Part shown: positions 1 through 6,266 of the stretch, piece after piece
How positions within the stretch are numbered: the stretch's first letter is position 1
Layout of the letters: every line of letters begins with the position of its first letter
NCBI GenBank assembly: GCA_964428905.1
Contig: CAYSAA010000137.1
Coordinates: 1 to 24,201 of the forward strand
Direction: 5' to 3'
From: CAYSAA01 sp964428905
GTDB taxonomy: Bacteria; Atribacterota; Phoenicimicrobiia; Phoenicimicrobiales; Stramentimicrobiaceae
DNA length: 24,201 bases
Program-made: the position numbers and the translations under genes
Notes under the pieces: model-generated
Database searches by the model: none
What the model saw: the letters and a program-made list of their open reading frames with translations, nothing else
Told to the model about the DNA's origin: nothing

Positions 1-819
1 ACTTTCCAGATGGGCCTTTTTTTCTTGCAAGTGTTTTTGATTTTTTTCCTGAATTTCTTTCTGTTTATCTTTTTCCATTAAGTAAAAACTGTAATTTCCT
101 TTATAAAAGGTCATTTTTTGTTCAGCTAATTCTACAGTTTCCGTAACAACTTTATCCAAAAAATAACGGTCATGGGATATGACTATTAATGTTCCGCTAA
201 AATTTGCTAACCAGTTTTCCAACCACTCCAAACTTTCCGTATCCATATGATTAGTCGGTTCATCGAGTAATAAAATATCGGGGGAGCTGACCAGTAACCC
301 GGCTAGCACGACCCGCATCTTCCATCCACCCGAAAAAGAAGAACAGGGTTTTGACCAATCCTGTTCAGTAAAACCTAATCCTTTTATGATGCTTTTTGCC
401 CTTGCTTCAAAACTATATCCCCTTTTAATCTCAAACTGCTGAGATATTTTTTCGTACTGCTTGGATACTCTTTTAAAATCGACAGTTGCTGAATCCATTT
501 TGGACAGCTTTTCCTGATACTTTTTCATTTTTTTTTCCAGTTGGACAATTCCTGCTATTTCTTGCAGGTAATCTTTCAGAAGATAATCTGACAGAACAAT
601 TAAATCCTGTGGCAAATAACCTAACTTGGGATTGGCAGGTAAAAGAACATCACCTTCATCGGCTTCGTGTTGTCCTGTTATAATCTTAAATAGGGTGGTT
701 TTGCCCACACCGTTATCTCCTATCAAGCCTACCCGACTACCAGCGGGAATTTGCCAATTCAAGTCATCAAATAACCTTTTATCCTGAAAATCAACCTTAA
801 TATGTCTTAAAATAATCAT
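1..819 (-). CDS. ABC-F family ATP-binding protein, N-terminal 273 residues (C-terminus outside window)
   Basis: Reading the minus strand from the ATG at 819 gives 273 codons with no stop before the window edge. The first ABC domain is complete: Walker A GDNGVGKTT around residues 35-42, signature SFSGGWKMR around 161-169, Walker B ILLLDEPTNHMD around 182-193, and the ISHDR switch around 214-218. The Walker B ending in DEPTNHMD and the absence of membrane segments mark a soluble ABC-F protein (EttA/Uup/YdiF type), not a transporter subunit. After residue 245 a Lys/Glu/Gln-rich stretch begins, as expected for the charged interdomain linker before the second ABC domain. Members act on the ribosome in translation; some give antibiotic resistance. 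The subfamily cannot be decided without the missing half. A GGAG lies about 14 nt before the start. The upstream B3/B4 gene ends only 37 nt away, so the two may be co-transcribed. Confidence 0.93.
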   Translation of the reverse strand, partial: MIILRHIKVDFQDKRLFDDLNWQIPAGSRVGLIGDNGVGKTTLFKIITGQHEADEGDVLLPANPKLGYLPQDLIVLSDYLLKDYLQEIAGIVQLEKKMKKYQEKLSKMDSATVDFKRVSKQYEKISQQFEIKRGYSFEARAKSIIKGLGFTEQDWSKPCSSFSGGWKMRVVLAGLLVSSPDILLLDEPTNHMDTESLEWLENWLANFSGTLIVISHDRYFLDKVVTETVELAEQKMTFYKGNYSFYLMEKDKQKEIQEKNQKHLQEKKAHLES

Positions 820-856
820 ATCTTAAAAACTTCTCCAAATATATTTTCTATACCAT

Positions 857-1516
857 TTATATAATAGAATAATGAGCATTTTTTGCAGCCGCATACCTTT
901 TTAAGCAAAGCAATGTTTTTTCCAATGACTCCTGCAAAGGGTCTCTTCCGTTGAAATCAATAATAACAATCATAATTTCCATCGTTTTAGCAGTAATCAT
1001 CGATCGCTCAGAATCACTGGTAGGGCTACCGAATGGACCGTTATAATCTCTAAAAACCGGTAAATCTTCGATATTCATCATCCCTCTACCAATAGCACAA
1101 TATGTTTCTTCTTCCCTGGCAATATCAAAAATTATTGGCGCTATTAATTGATTAAAATCATAACATCCTATAGAAAAGTGGGAAGACAGAGAAATAAAAT
1201 TGATAATATCAACCACATTATTGATTTTATAAAGGTCTTTGCCTTTAACAATCCGCCGCAACAGGGATTCAGCAGAACAACGGTAACGTGCCGGCTCTTT
1301 TCCTAACGAGAGATAGGCTTCCCGTGTATGCCGTATAACAGGAAGTTTAGCAATTTGTTCCTGACTGAGGGTATTTTTAATATTACCAGTTAGCTTCTCG
1401 ATCTCATTCCAAAGAGTTCTATTTTCTTTCTGATATTTAACATCTGATTGGATAACTGCTAACCTGGTATTGGGGCAAGCTTGTTTTAATTTAACGGATA
1501 TTTTAATATCAACCAT
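857..1516 (-). CDS. Free-standing B3/B4 (PheRS beta-like) domain protein
   Basis: This 219-residue protein matches the B3/B4 domain, which in phenylalanyl-tRNA synthetase beta forms the tRNA-binding and editing module. The conserved run is IRHTREAYLSLGKEPARYR (residues about 101-119), then a SAESLLRRI segment, an INNVVDIINFISL helix and an IGCYD turn. No other domain fits in the length, so it stands alone and is not a synthetase subunit. Stand-alone members are common in bacteria; a role in clearing mischarged tRNA has been suggested for the family but is not shown for this one. The start is supported by AAAGGA 8 nt upstream. It lies 37 nt before the ABC-F gene and 117 nt after speE. The family call is firm; the function is open. 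Confidence 0.85.
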   Translation of the reverse strand: MVDIKISVKLKQACPNTRLAVIQSDVKYQKENRTLWNEIEKLTGNIKNTLSQEQIAKLPVIRHTREAYLSLGKEPARYRCSAESLLRRIVKGKDLYKINNVVDIINFISLSSHFSIGCYDFNQLIAPIIFDIAREEETYCAIGRGMMNIEDLPVFRDYNGPFGSPTSDSERSMITAKTMEIMIVIIDFNGRDPLQESLEKTLLCLKRYAAAKNAHYSII

Positions 1517-1633
1517 GAGAACTATCCTTTATATCAAAAATTAAAATCATTATAAGATTAAAAGGATAAATTGTAAAATCCATTTATTGTTTCGATATTG
1601 AAAAAATTGGCTTTAATTACTCTGTTTAATAGA

Positions 1634-2479
1634 TTAAAAAATTCTTTTCGAAAAAGCAGGAAGCTGAAAAGCAGCATGATGGATTCCAGAGTGGTAGTAT
1701 TTTAAATCGGACAGTTTTTTTGCTTCTTCTTCTTTAAAATCTGAAATAGGATGATATTTTTTTGAGCAAAAACTGAAACCAATCATACCACTGGGATAAG
1801 TTGGTACCATCGTATAATAATAAAAAGGTAGTGGAAATATTTTTTTAATAAATTGAAAACTGGATTTTATAAAATCAGCATGCCAGAAAAGAGATTCTAA
1901 CTGAGTGACTGCAATCCCTTCTTTTTTAAGGGATTTATAAAGAGAGCTATAAAAACCCTCGGTGAAGAGAGTTGTTCCCGGACCAATAGGATCAGAAGAA
2001 TCAACTAGTATTACATCGTATTGGTTTCTTCTGCTCTCTAAAAATTTAGCTCCGTCCTCAAAAAAGACATGCACTTTCTTGTTGTCAAAACTTTTAGCTA
2101 ATTTGGGGAAATATTCCCGGCATATTTCAATAACCTTTTCATCAATTTCACAAACATCTACCCTATTAACCTGAGAATGCTTTATTATTTCACGGACAGT
2201 GCCACCATCTCCTCCACCGATTACTAAAATATCCAGAGGCAAAGGATGAACACAAAGGGGTACATGGGTAATCATCTCATGATAGCCGGCCTCGTCAGCC
2301 TCGGTGAGCATAATAATACCATCGTTCATTAATACTTTGCCAAAAGCAGGAGTCTCAACTACAGAAATTTCCTGAAAAGAGGAAATAACTTTTTTCAGGA
2401 CGTTAGCTCCTTTTATCTGTAGATAACGTCCTTTTTCTTTTTCGTATTGATCTCCGAACCATAATTCTAATTGACTCAA
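1634..2479 (-). CDS. speE: Spermidine synthase (polyamine aminopropyltransferase)
   Basis: SpeE transfers the aminopropyl group of decarboxylated S-adenosylmethionine to putrescine (or a related diamine), giving spermidine and methylthioadenosine. The 281 residues are normal family length. Visible are the N-terminal LELWFGDQY, the Rossmann motif GGGDGGT (88-94), the acidic EID (111-113) that binds the cofactor ribose, EDGAKFL (141-147), and the active-site loop VDSSDPIGPG (159-168) with the expected catalytic aspartates D160 and D163. The start codon is TTG, 5 nt after the stop of the speD-like gene, with AAGGAAA about 10 nt upstream inside that gene's end; the next in-frame start would remove conserved sequence. 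It is the last gene of the speD, speD-like, speE operon. Acceptor preference (putrescine, agmatine or cadaverine) cannot be read from sequence alone. Confidence 0.96.
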   Translation of the reverse strand: MSQLELWFGDQYEKEKGRYLQIKGANVLKKVISSFQEISVVETPAFGKVLMNDGIIMLTEADEAGYHEMITHVPLCVHPLPLDILVIGGGDGGTVREIIKHSQVNRVDVCEIDEKVIEICREYFPKLAKSFDNKKVHVFFEDGAKFLESRRNQYDVILVDSSDPIGPGTTLFTEGFYSSLYKSLKKEGIAVTQLESLFWHADFIKSSFQFIKKIFPLPFYYYTMVPTYPSGMIGFSFCSKKYHPISDFKEEEAKKLSDLKYYHSGIHHAAFQLPAFSKRIF

Positions 2480-2484
2480 GATGA

Positions 2485-2886
2485 TTATTTCCTTAAGGTA
2501 TAATGAATTTGAATGTCTTTTGCTTTAAAATATTTTTGTGTAAAATCAGCAGCTACCTGTGGATCATAGTATTTACAGCTAAAAATATCAATATAGGCAT
2601 TATTTGTTAAATTGGCGAAATGACCTGAGATTAAAGATGTTTCAATTAATTGTGTCATAGAATACCCTGCAACTCGTTCATCTTCACCAAAGTTAACTAC
2701 CTGGGTATCCCCAAATTTTTTCATTTCAATCAACTGACATAATTCATCCACATAGCGCTTGATAGCTTCTGCATCCCGAATTAAATCAGGATCGCAATGA
2801 TGTAAATCTATGCTGGTAAGCAAACCCCACATATTTTCTTTAATATACTGTTCTTCCATTTCTTTTATTTCCATTAATTTTGCCAT
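2485..2886 (-). CDS. Divergent SpeD-family pyruvoyl enzyme (possible ornithine/arginine decarboxylase)
   Basis: This 133-residue protein belongs to the S-adenosylmethionine decarboxylase fold but differs from the true SpeD encoded just before it. Aligned through the shared ID-I-F-x-C block, the self-cleaving serine is kept (S84, in ETSLISGHF), as are the processing histidine (H89) and the active-site cysteine (C104), so it should still form a pyruvoyl group. The TWPEY stretch of true SpeD is replaced by FANLT, which removes the W70 and E72 equivalents associated with AdoMet binding. SpeD relatives that decarboxylate ornithine or arginine instead of AdoMet are known, and between speD and speE such an enzyme would supply the diamine. 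That substrate is inference. A start 30 nt further upstream would overlap speD; the chosen ATG follows the speD stop by 1 nt, with AAGGTGGG upstream, suggesting coupled translation. Confidence 0.85.
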   Translation of the reverse strand: MAKLMEIKEMEEQYIKENMWGLLTSIDLHHCDPDLIRDAEAIKRYVDELCQLIEMKKFGDTQVVNFGEDERVAGYSMTQLIETSLISGHFANLTNNAYIDIFSCKYYDPQVAADFTQKYFKAKDIQIHYTLRK

Positions 2887-2887
2887 T

Positions 2888-3286
2888 TTAAAAAACCCCC
2901 ACCTTTGCAGGCGCATTTTTCTTTATTTTAATCGGGAAACGAATATTCCCTCTTCTCATCTCTGTGACTGATATTGTTTTAACATTCAGCTCTTTTTCAA
3001 TATAATCCAGTGCCTTCTGACTATCAACGCTTTCGCCACAGGTAAAAATATCCAAAGCAGCGTAGCCATATTCCGGCCAGGTATGAATGGTGAAATGGGA
3101 TTCAGCAATAATAATAACACCGCTGACTCCCTGGGGGGAAAATTGATGAAAAGATGTCTCTAATGCTGTAGCACCTGAAACACTGACCGCTTCTTCCAGC
3201 ACTGACTCTAGTAAGCCTAGATCATTCAGTTTTTCTGAATCACATTCATATAACTCTACCAAAAGATGATTTCCTAAATAATCCAT
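2888..3286 (-). CDS. speD: S-adenosylmethionine decarboxylase proenzyme
   Basis: SpeD decarboxylates S-adenosylmethionine to make the aminopropyl donor for SpeE. With the start at 3286 the protein has 132 residues and falls exactly on the numbering of the short bacterial class 1B enzymes (Thermotoga type): self-cleavage between E62 and S63 in IIIAESHFTIH, processing H68, TWPEYGYA at 69-76, and active-site C83 in DIFTCGE. S63 becomes the pyruvoyl cofactor of the alpha chain. An in-frame start at 3358 would add 24 hydrophobic and basic residues not seen in the family; GAGGG lies 11 nt before the chosen ATG. It is first of three tightly packed genes (speD, speD-like, speE) and lies 163 nt after deoD. 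Confidence 0.96.
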   Translation of the reverse strand: MDYLGNHLLVELYECDSEKLNDLGLLESVLEEAVSVSGATALETSFHQFSPQGVSGVIIIAESHFTIHTWPEYGYAALDIFTCGESVDSQKALDYIEKELNVKTISVTEMRRGNIRFPIKIKKNAPAKVGVF

Positions 3287-3449
3287 TTTTTTTCTGACCC
3301 TCTTATTTCCATTTAAAATTATATATGAACTAAAATAAAATAGCAGAATATTTAACAAAAATCAATCTTTTTTGAAAAGAAATTCCTCGTTTCAAATCAA
3401 TTCTTGCCGGATTACTCCTACTAGGTTTCTAAAACAGCGTTTGACTCTT

Positions 3450-4151
3450 TTATCCAACTAAATCAAGCGCTAATTCAGCCATCTGATTGAAGGTCATCTC
3501 TCTTTCTTCAGAGGTTGTTTCTTCGCCTGTAATCAAGCTATCACTTACCGTTAAAATTGACAATGCCCTGACTTTAAATTTTGCTGCCAATGTATATAAA
3601 GCTGCTGTTTCCATCTCAATTGCCAGCGCACCATAATTAGCCCATATTTGCCAGTGATTGGGATCATCATGGTAAAACAAATCAGTGGTCAGTACATTAC
3701 CAATTCTTACAGCCAGATTATTTTGTTCTGCAATTGTTTCAGCTTTTCTTAAAAGTTGATAACAAGCGGTCGGTGCATAATCATTTCCTTTGAAGCGAAT
3801 TTTATTCATACTGGAATCAGTAGAAGCACTCATGGCAAGAATAATGTCTCGAACTTTGATGTAAGGTTGGAGTGAGCCACAACTACCAATGCGAATTAGA
3901 TTAGAAACCTGGTATTGGTTAATTAATTCATGCAAGTAAATCGAAATTGAAGGTATGCCCATGCCTGTCCCCTGGACGGAAATTAAATCTCCTTTATAAC
4001 GTCCGGTAAAACCATACATTCCCCTTACCTTATTGTAGCAATAAGTTTCTTTCAGGTAATTTTCAGCAATATACTTAGCCCGCATAGGATCGCCCGGTAA
4101 CAATACGGTCGGGGCAATATCGCCAGACTCAGCACCTATATGGATACTCAT
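3450..4151 (-). CDS. deoD: Purine nucleoside phosphorylase, DeoD (hexameric) type
   Basis: DeoD cleaves purine (deoxy)nucleosides with phosphate to the base and (deoxy)ribose-1-phosphate in cytosolic purine salvage. At 233 residues it keeps every position of the E. coli active site in register: H4, G20, R24, R43, R87, S90, E179-M180-E181, S203 and D204 (motifs LPGDPMR, IRIGSCGS, AIEMETAALY, TVSDSL). The start has a textbook AGGAGGT 6 nt upstream. It precedes the polyamine operon on the same strand, separated by 163 nt without a clear terminator. Spermidine synthesis releases methylthioadenosine, and some hexameric phosphorylases accept it, so salvage of that product is a reasonable inference, but the residues alone do not prove methylthioadenosine activity. 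Confidence 0.97.
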   Translation of the reverse strand: MSIHIGAESGDIAPTVLLPGDPMRAKYIAENYLKETYCYNKVRGMYGFTGRYKGDLISVQGTGMGIPSISIYLHELINQYQVSNLIRIGSCGSLQPYIKVRDIILAMSASTDSSMNKIRFKGNDYAPTACYQLLRKAETIAEQNNLAVRIGNVLTTDLFYHDDPNHWQIWANYGALAIEMETAALYTLAAKFKVRALSILTVSDSLITGEETTSEEREMTFNQMAELALDLVG

Positions 4152-4247
4152 TTTGTACCTCCTATTTAAATTTTTTAAATAACTGACTAATCAATTTGAT
4201 TTTTGCAAACTTCCTTCTCCTTTCAAATTTATACTTATTAACTCAAT

Positions 4248-4275
4248 TCTATAAAAAATTACCATGTTTAGCCAA
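4248..4275 (-). promoter_or_regulatory. Possible deoD promoter
   Basis: On the minus strand TTGGCT (4270-4275) and TATAGA (4248-4253) are separated by 16 nt, giving a start about 90 nt before deoD. Both boxes are imperfect in very AT-rich DNA, so this is only a candidate. Confidence 0.35.
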
Positions 4276-4361
4276 TGATTTCAATTAATTTGCCATATTT
4301 TATGCCTGACTAAATTAAGAAAGATATTTTTATAAAATAATCATACTTTTTTGAGTTATCC

Positions 4362-4389
4362 TTGACAATATTAATTTCAGTGTTATAAT
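4362..4389 (+). promoter_or_regulatory. Consensus sigma-70-type promoter
   Basis: TTGACA at 4362-4367 and TATAAT at 4384-4389 are perfect consensus boxes with a 16-nt spacer, pointing right. Transcription should begin near 4396, only about 55 nt before the terminator hairpin. It is the best-matched promoter in the window. Confidence 0.8.
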
Positions 4390-4433
4390 AAATGCTGGTT
4401 TGATGAAATAAAACCATTAAATATTCTTTTCAT
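4383..4433 (-). CDS. Possible 16-residue peptide ORF (doubtful)
   Basis: On the minus strand AAAGGAGG (4441-4448) stands 7 nt before an ATG at 4433 that opens a 16-codon frame, MKRIFNGFISSNQHLL, ending in TAA at 4383. The ribosome binding site is perfect, but no matching minus-strand promoter is evident. The frame runs antisense to the better supported plus-strand promoter and its short transcript. It could be a leader peptide far upstream of deoD, or chance created by the CCTCCTTT element on the other strand. Confidence 0.2.
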   Translation of the reverse strand: MKRIFNGFISSNQHLL

Positions 4434-4486
4434 TTTTATACCTCCTTTCAAACTCGCTTTGCTTTATTCGCAAAGCGAGTTTTTTA
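4396..4486 (+). ncRNA. Candidate short terminated RNA (sRNA or pgsB leader) with anti-Shine-Dalgarno motif
   Basis: A consensus promoter ending at 4389 and an intrinsic terminator ending near 4486 define a potential RNA of about 90 nt. Near its 5' end TGGTTT (4396-4401) can pair with AAACCA (4411-4416). An AU-rich single-stranded stretch leads to ACCTCCTTTC (4440-4449), which is complementary to strong ribosome binding sites and matches the anti-Shine-Dalgarno tail of 16S rRNA. The terminator hairpin follows at once. The plan of 5' hairpin, C/U-rich seed and terminator resembles Gram-positive trans-acting sRNAs. It could instead be an attenuated leader of pgsBC, although I see no competing antiterminator that would disrupt the hairpin. 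Confidence 0.5.
4451..4486 (+). terminator. Strong intrinsic terminator
   Basis: AACTCGCTTTGC (4451-4462) pairs perfectly with GCAAAGCGAGTT (4470-4481) around a 7-nt loop and is followed by a T tract on the plus strand (4480-4485). The minus strand has no U tract after the hairpin, so it acts rightwards, towards pgsB. Confidence 0.85.
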
Positions 4487-4561
4487 TACCTATTTACAAT
4501 TCAGCTACTTTCTTATAGCATTAATACATATAATCAAATAGGTAAAGGCAAAACAGTACTG

Positions 4562-5746
4562 ATGGTTATATTAACTATTCTCACAATTTTTATATTTTCA
4601 ATGGGTTTTTTAGAAAATTATTATCACCTGAAAAGCATTAAAAAAATACCTATACGAATTCATGTCAATGGAACCCGAGGGAAATCGACTACCGTTAGAC
4701 TCATTGCAGCCAGCTTAAGAGAAGCCGGTTACTGTGTTTTAGCCAAAACAACAGGAACAACTCCCAGAATCATTTTAGAAAACGGAGCAGAAGAAACAAT
4801 AAAACGAAGAGGTGCAGCTAATATTATAGAACAAAAACGTTTTATCCAAAAAGCAGTTCAAAGAGGAAACAATGCTGTCGTTCTGGAATGTATGGCTGTT
4901 CATCCGGAAACGCAATGGGTAAGCGAACACCAATTGATTAAATCAACGATAGGAGTAATCACCAATGTGCGGGAAGATCATCAAGATGTTTATGGTCCTG
5001 ACTTGAGAGACGGGGCTGAGGCTCTAAAATTAACCATCCCTCAAAATGGCTATTTGGTTACTGCTGAAAAAAGGTTTTTCCCGTTGTTTCAGCAAGAAGC
5101 CGAAAAATTGAATACCCGATGCATTTTAGTTAATCCTGAAAAAGCAGCTACCAAAAAACTGGTCCAGGAATCAGAAAATTTCTACTTTAAAGATAATGTA
5201 GCCATTACTATTCAAGTAGGACAACTTTTGGGAATTAATAAAGAAACAATACTTCGGGGCATATCAAAAGCCAATCCTGACCCGGGAGCTTTGACCATTT
5301 ATTTACTAAAAAATATAAATAAATTCATATGGTTTATTAATGCATTTGCTGCTAATGACCGTGAATCAATGCTAATAATATGGCAAAAAATTAATCAGTT
5401 ATTGCCGGGTAAAATGGATGATTCTCCTAAAATAGCCCTCATTAATCATCGTGATGACCGCATCACCAGAACCATACAATTTGATAAGATGCTAAGCCGG
5501 GACCTTAATTTTAATCACATTATGTTGGCTGGTCCAACCAGCCAACTGAGCCGGAGAAAACTGATAAAACTTGGCTATCCCTCTGATCAGATTAACTTGA
5601 TTAAAAAAAGGGAAACAGCCCCTCAAGTAATTGAGAAAATATTTCAGTTAATTGAAAAAGTTGGGATTGTATACGGGCTCGGCAATACCCGTGGGTTTGG
5701 ATTGGAAATAGTAGAATATCTAAAAGAAAACGGAGAAAAGATATGA
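4562..5746 (+). CDS. pgsB: Poly-gamma-glutamate synthase ATPase subunit PgsB/CapB
   Basis: PgsB is the Mur-ligase-like amide ligase that activates the glutamate gamma-carboxyl with ATP and polymerises poly-gamma-glutamate with PgsC at the membrane. The 394 residues equal the usual length (about 390). A single N-terminal hydrophobic helix (residues 2-20) is followed by the P-loop HVNGTRGKSTT (34-44), KTTGTTPR, the CMAVHPE segment, ITNVREDHQD and, near the C-terminus, YGLGNTRGFG, all typical of PgsB. The ATG at 4562 retains the membrane anchor; a weak AAAGG lies about 13 nt upstream. Its last four bases overlap the start of pgsC (ATGA), so the two are translationally coupled. No clear promoter lies between the terminator at 4486 and the start. 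Confidence 0.95.
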   Translation: MVILTILTIFIFSMGFLENYYHLKSIKKIPIRIHVNGTRGKSTTVRLIAASLREAGYCVLAKTTGTTPRIILENGAEETIKRRGAANIIEQKRFIQKAVQRGNNAVVLECMAVHPETQWVSEHQLIKSTIGVITNVREDHQDVYGPDLRDGAEALKLTIPQNGYLVTAEKRFFPLFQQEAEKLNTRCILVNPEKAATKKLVQESENFYFKDNVAITIQVGQLLGINKETILRGISKANPDPGALTIYLLKNINKFIWFINAFAANDRESMLIIWQKINQLLPGKMDDSPKIALINHRDDRITRTIQFDKMLSRDLNFNHIMLAGPTSQLSRRKLIKLGYPSDQINLIKKRETAPQVIEKIFQLIEKVGIVYGLGNTRGFGLEIVEYLKENGEKI

Positions 5747-6174
5747 TTTACCAGGCAATCGGAATTGGGATTGCAATCGGATTTATCTTTTATGAAATCG
5801 TAGGTTTATCCCCAGGAGGTATTGTTGTACCGGGTTATATTGCTCTGTTTATTGACCAACCTTTCCGTATTGCTGTTACCGTCGGCATTGCCATTCTAAC
5901 GGTTTATATCGTTTATTTTTTGTCAAACTATCTGATTCTTTACGGAAAACGCCGTTTTTTAAGTATGATTTTAATCAGCTTTCTGGTCAAGTGGTTGGTA
6001 GAAAGTTTTATTTTCCAGTTTCCCACAACTACGATTGAAATTCAAAGTATTGGATACATTATTCCCGGATTACTGGCTAATGAAATGCAGCGCCAGGGGA
6101 TTTTACCTACCCTTCTGGCAATGGCTATTGTGGCAATCCTGGTTCGCTTGAGTCTTTATCTTTTCCTTTTTTAG
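5743..6174 (+). CDS. pgsC: Poly-gamma-glutamate synthase membrane subunit PgsC/CapC
   Basis: PgsC is the small integral membrane partner of PgsB. The 143 residues (about 149 in Bacillus) form four or five hydrophobic segments. They include the diagnostic N-terminal IGIGIAIGFIFYEIVGLSPG and the following VVPGYIAL, plus a late IGYIIPGLLANEMQRQGI loop, as in CapC proteins. The start overlaps the pgsB stop by 4 nt. The usual third gene, pgsA/capA (metallophosphatase-like, needed for export or elongation in Bacillus), and the small pgsE are not here: the plus strand after 6174 has no gene and the next genes face the other way. The operon therefore ends after pgsC. Confidence 0.95.
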   Translation: MIYQAIGIGIAIGFIFYEIVGLSPGGIVVPGYIALFIDQPFRIAVTVGIAILTVYIVYFLSNYLILYGKRRFLSMILISFLVKWLVESFIFQFPTTTIEIQSIGYIIPGLLANEMQRQGILPTLLAMAIVAILVRLSLYLFLF

Positions 6175-6266
6175 ATATCAATAAACATACATACAATTGG
6201 GACAAAGGTTTGGTATTTATTTTTTCTTTCCCCTATCCTTGAATTTTAGAATGTCAATCTAAATGG

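Larger units (their letters stand above)
4152..4561. other. 410-base intergenic region between divergent deoD and pgsB
   Basis: This AT-rich gap contains, from left to right, a possible minus-strand promoter for deoD (4248-4275), a consensus plus-strand promoter (4362-4389), a short potential RNA with a 5' hairpin (4396-4416) and a pyrimidine-rich anti-Shine-Dalgarno stretch (4440-4449), and a strong plus-strand terminator (4451-4486). The remaining 75 bases before pgsB hold no convincing promoter. That suggests pgsBC is transcribed by read-through of the terminator or from a weak start. On the minus strand a 16-codon ORF with a perfect ribosome binding site overlaps the possible RNA. Confidence 0.8.

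Noticed and set aside
1523..1569. TATCCTTT and AAAAGGATA as a stem between speE and the B3/B4 gene
   Set aside because: The loop is very long and AT-rich and no T run follows; not a credible terminator.
2485..2916. Longer start of the SpeD-like gene, overlapping speD
   Set aside because: The extra ten residues are encoded inside the end of speD; the ATG 1 nt after the speD stop has a better-placed ribosome binding site.
3359..3449. AT-only hairpin between deoD and speD as a terminator
   Set aside because: The stem is only A/T pairs and is not followed by a U run on the minus strand.
4440..4449. ACCTCCTTTC as the 3' end of a 16S rRNA gene
   Set aside because: Only the anti-Shine-Dalgarno tail matches; the preceding bases do not resemble the 16S 3' helix.
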